Below are positions 62,772 to 64,000 of a stretch of 64,000 nt of DNA, piece by piece. How positions within the stretch are numbered: position 1 is the first letter of the stretch; each line of letters starts with the position of its first letter. The stretch is taken from contig NZ_SMDS01000017.1 in assembly GCF_013753875.1 (NCBI RefSeq), positions 186,001 to 250,000 on the forward strand. The letters are read 5' to 3'. The notes under the pieces were generated by a model. That model searched no databases, was not told where the DNA came from, and saw only the letters and a program-made list of their open reading frames with translations. The translations under genes were made by a program, and so were the position numbers. This DNA comes from Candidatus Pantoea persica. GTDB taxonomy: Bacteria > Pseudomonadota > Gammaproteobacteria > Enterobacterales > Enterobacteriaceae.

Positions 62772-64000
62772 TTACTCTTCTTCGTGCTTCAGCGACTTGC
62801 GCGCATCCGCAACCTGATCCTTGCTCACTGCCGGCGCGTTGTTGCTCCAGCCCTAGCGGATAAAGGTGGCAAGCTGAGCCACTTCGTCGTCGCTCAGACG
62901 CTGGCCGAAGCCCGGCATCGCCAGCGTAGACGGTGTCTTCTCGGTAGACGGCTGCTGCGCGCCTTCCAGAATGGTGTGGATCAAGCCGGTCGGATCCTTG
63001 GCGTTGACGATGGTCGCCTGGTCCAGCTCCGGGAAGATCCCCGGCGCGCCCTTAACGGTGACAAAGTGGCAGGCGCCGCAGTTGTCGATGTAGAGACGCT
63101 CGCCTTCAGTCAGGTTCTTCGCCGCCGTCAGCTTCGCTTCGGTCGCCTGCTGCGCCTGCATGTTGTAGGCCTGCAGCGGAGGGTTACCGCCGAGGAACTT
63201 CAGGTAGGCCGCGACCGCTTTGAGATCGGCATCGGTCATGTGTGAGCTGCTGTGCTCAATCACCGACTTCATCTCGCCGCCTACAGCCGCCTTGTCGTTA
63301 CGACCGGTCTGCAGGTAATCGACGATCTCCTGCTCGCTCTAGCGCGGCAGACCGCGCAGCGACGGCACATCCCAGTTGTTCATGCTGCCGCCCGCGAGGA
63401 ACTTCGCGTCGCTGCTGTCCAGCGCCTTCTCGTTCATGCCGAGGCCGCGCGGCGTGTGGCAGCTGCCGCAGTGGCCGAGGCTCTCGACGATATAGGCACC
63501 GCGGTTGATCTCTTAAGAGGCGCCGCCGATCGGCTGGAACGGTTTGTCGTTGATGAAGGCCCAGTTCCAGAAGCGCACGCCCCAGCGCTGGCTGAACGGG
63601 AAGCTGAGGCTGGTCTCCGTCGGCTGATCGGCGCTCGACTTGACGCCCTTCATGAAGTAGACATACAGCGCGTGCATATCTTCATCGCTGATTTGGGCGT
63701 AGTTCGGGTAAGGCATCGCCGGGTAGAGGCGTGAGCCGCCCGGCAGCACCCCTTTGCGCACTGTGTCAGAGAACTGCTGTTCGTTGTAGTTGCCGATGCC
63801 GTGCTCTTTGTCCGGCGTGATGTTGGTCGAATAGATGGTGCCGAGGTTTGACTCAATCGCCAGCCCGCCAGCGTAGTCCGGCTTGCCGGAGAGCGAGTGA
63901 CAGGCCATACAGTCGCCGAGGCGCGACAGGTATTCGCCCTTCTTGATCAGCTGGGCCTCATCTTCCGCATGCGCCTGGCTTGCCATGCATCCCAGCAGCA
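62772..64000 (-). pseudogene. three-heme cytochrome c subunit of a membrane gluconate/alcohol dehydrogenase, broken
   Basis: Electron-transfer subunit of a periplasmic sugar or alcohol dehydrogenase; the 5' end lies at or beyond the window edge. Three heme motifs remain: CMACH (GEYLSRLGDCMACHSLSG), CGTCH (ESLGHCGTCHTPRGLG) and CGACH (YIDNCGACHFVTVKGA). Nonsense codons: TAA at 63514-63516, TAG at 63340-63342 (LPR-stop-SEQEI, where Trp fits) and TAG near 62854. The frame is otherwise uninterrupted, so the lesions are all point substitutions. Confidence 0.85.

Noticed and set aside
1..64000. TAG reassigned as a sense codon (Trp or Gln)
   Set aside because: Well-kept genes (ettA, nadR, radA, rsmC, glutamate dehydrogenase) have no internal TAG and use TGG and CAG normally; serB ends in TAG; the same pseudogenes also contain TAA, TGA and frameshifts; both Trp and Gln positions are affected.

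Overview
The window is chromosomal DNA of a gammaproteobacterium of the order Enterobacterales, most like Pantoea/Erwinia (Erwiniaceae). The basis is gene content and order: ettA, nadR, radA, serB, ytjB and yjjJ, then yjjG, rimI, holD, rsmC and a leucine tRNA, with yjjZ and fhuF nearby and yjjA next to leuX. The backbone is GC-rich and the islands are AT-rich. The striking property is decay. About 17 protein genes look intact (ettA, nadR, radA, serB, yjjG, rimI, holD, rsmC, rcnB-like, a small lipoprotein, tldi1-like, a 133-residue lipoprotein, a siderophore-binding protein, glutamate dehydrogenase, an SDR, yjjA and an unknown 211-residue protein). Roughly 40 others carry nonsense codons, frameshifts or truncations. 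This is the pattern of a recently host-restricted genome such as an insect symbiont; that lifestyle is inferred.

Layout. 1-2.4 kb: ruined urea ABC transporter genes urtB, urtC and urtD, the last fused to a chemotaxis receptor fragment. 2.7-16.4 kb: deoR remnant, the largely intact ettA to rsmC backbone, and tRNA-Leu(CAG). 16.4-26.8 kb: nearly all pseudogenes (yjjZ with a Fur box, a GGDEF cyclase, fhuF, a tRNA deacylase, an MFS carrier, nucleoside hydrolase, phosphatase, beta-propeller, FAD oxidoreductase, cdh, an IPNS-like oxygenase), with rcnB-like and a small lipoprotein surviving. 27.0-32.0 kb: accessory DNA with two type VI secretion Hcp cassettes (Hcp/DUF1493/candidate effector, and Hcp/Tlde1/Tldi1) around an HNH nuclease gene, a methyltransferase gene and a symE relic. 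Three coding tandem repeats of 6, 7 and 9 bp lie here.

32.1-57.8 kb: a dead defence island with an Mrr-type endonuclease and a type 1 BREX locus (brxA, brxB, brxC, pglZ, brxL; pglX deleted). A Tn3-family element interrupts brxC. It has matching terminal inverted repeats and a 5-bp target duplication (AACAC). Its own transposase gene is split by about 13.4 kb of GC-rich chromosomal DNA (37.6-51.0 kb) that carries an acyltransferase, a sialic-acid cluster, a siderophore receptor and binding protein, RidA, glutamate dehydrogenase, an SDR and the 5' end of proP. A P4-type integrase relic and tRNA-Leu(CAA) (leuX) close the island near 60 kb. 60.4-64 kb: backbone with yjjA, an unknown acidic protein, broken marC and a broken three-heme cytochrome c.

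What survives is mostly translation, DNA maintenance and NAD, serine and nitrogen metabolism. Uptake, signalling, sugar-acid use, iron acquisition and phage defence are lost or failing.
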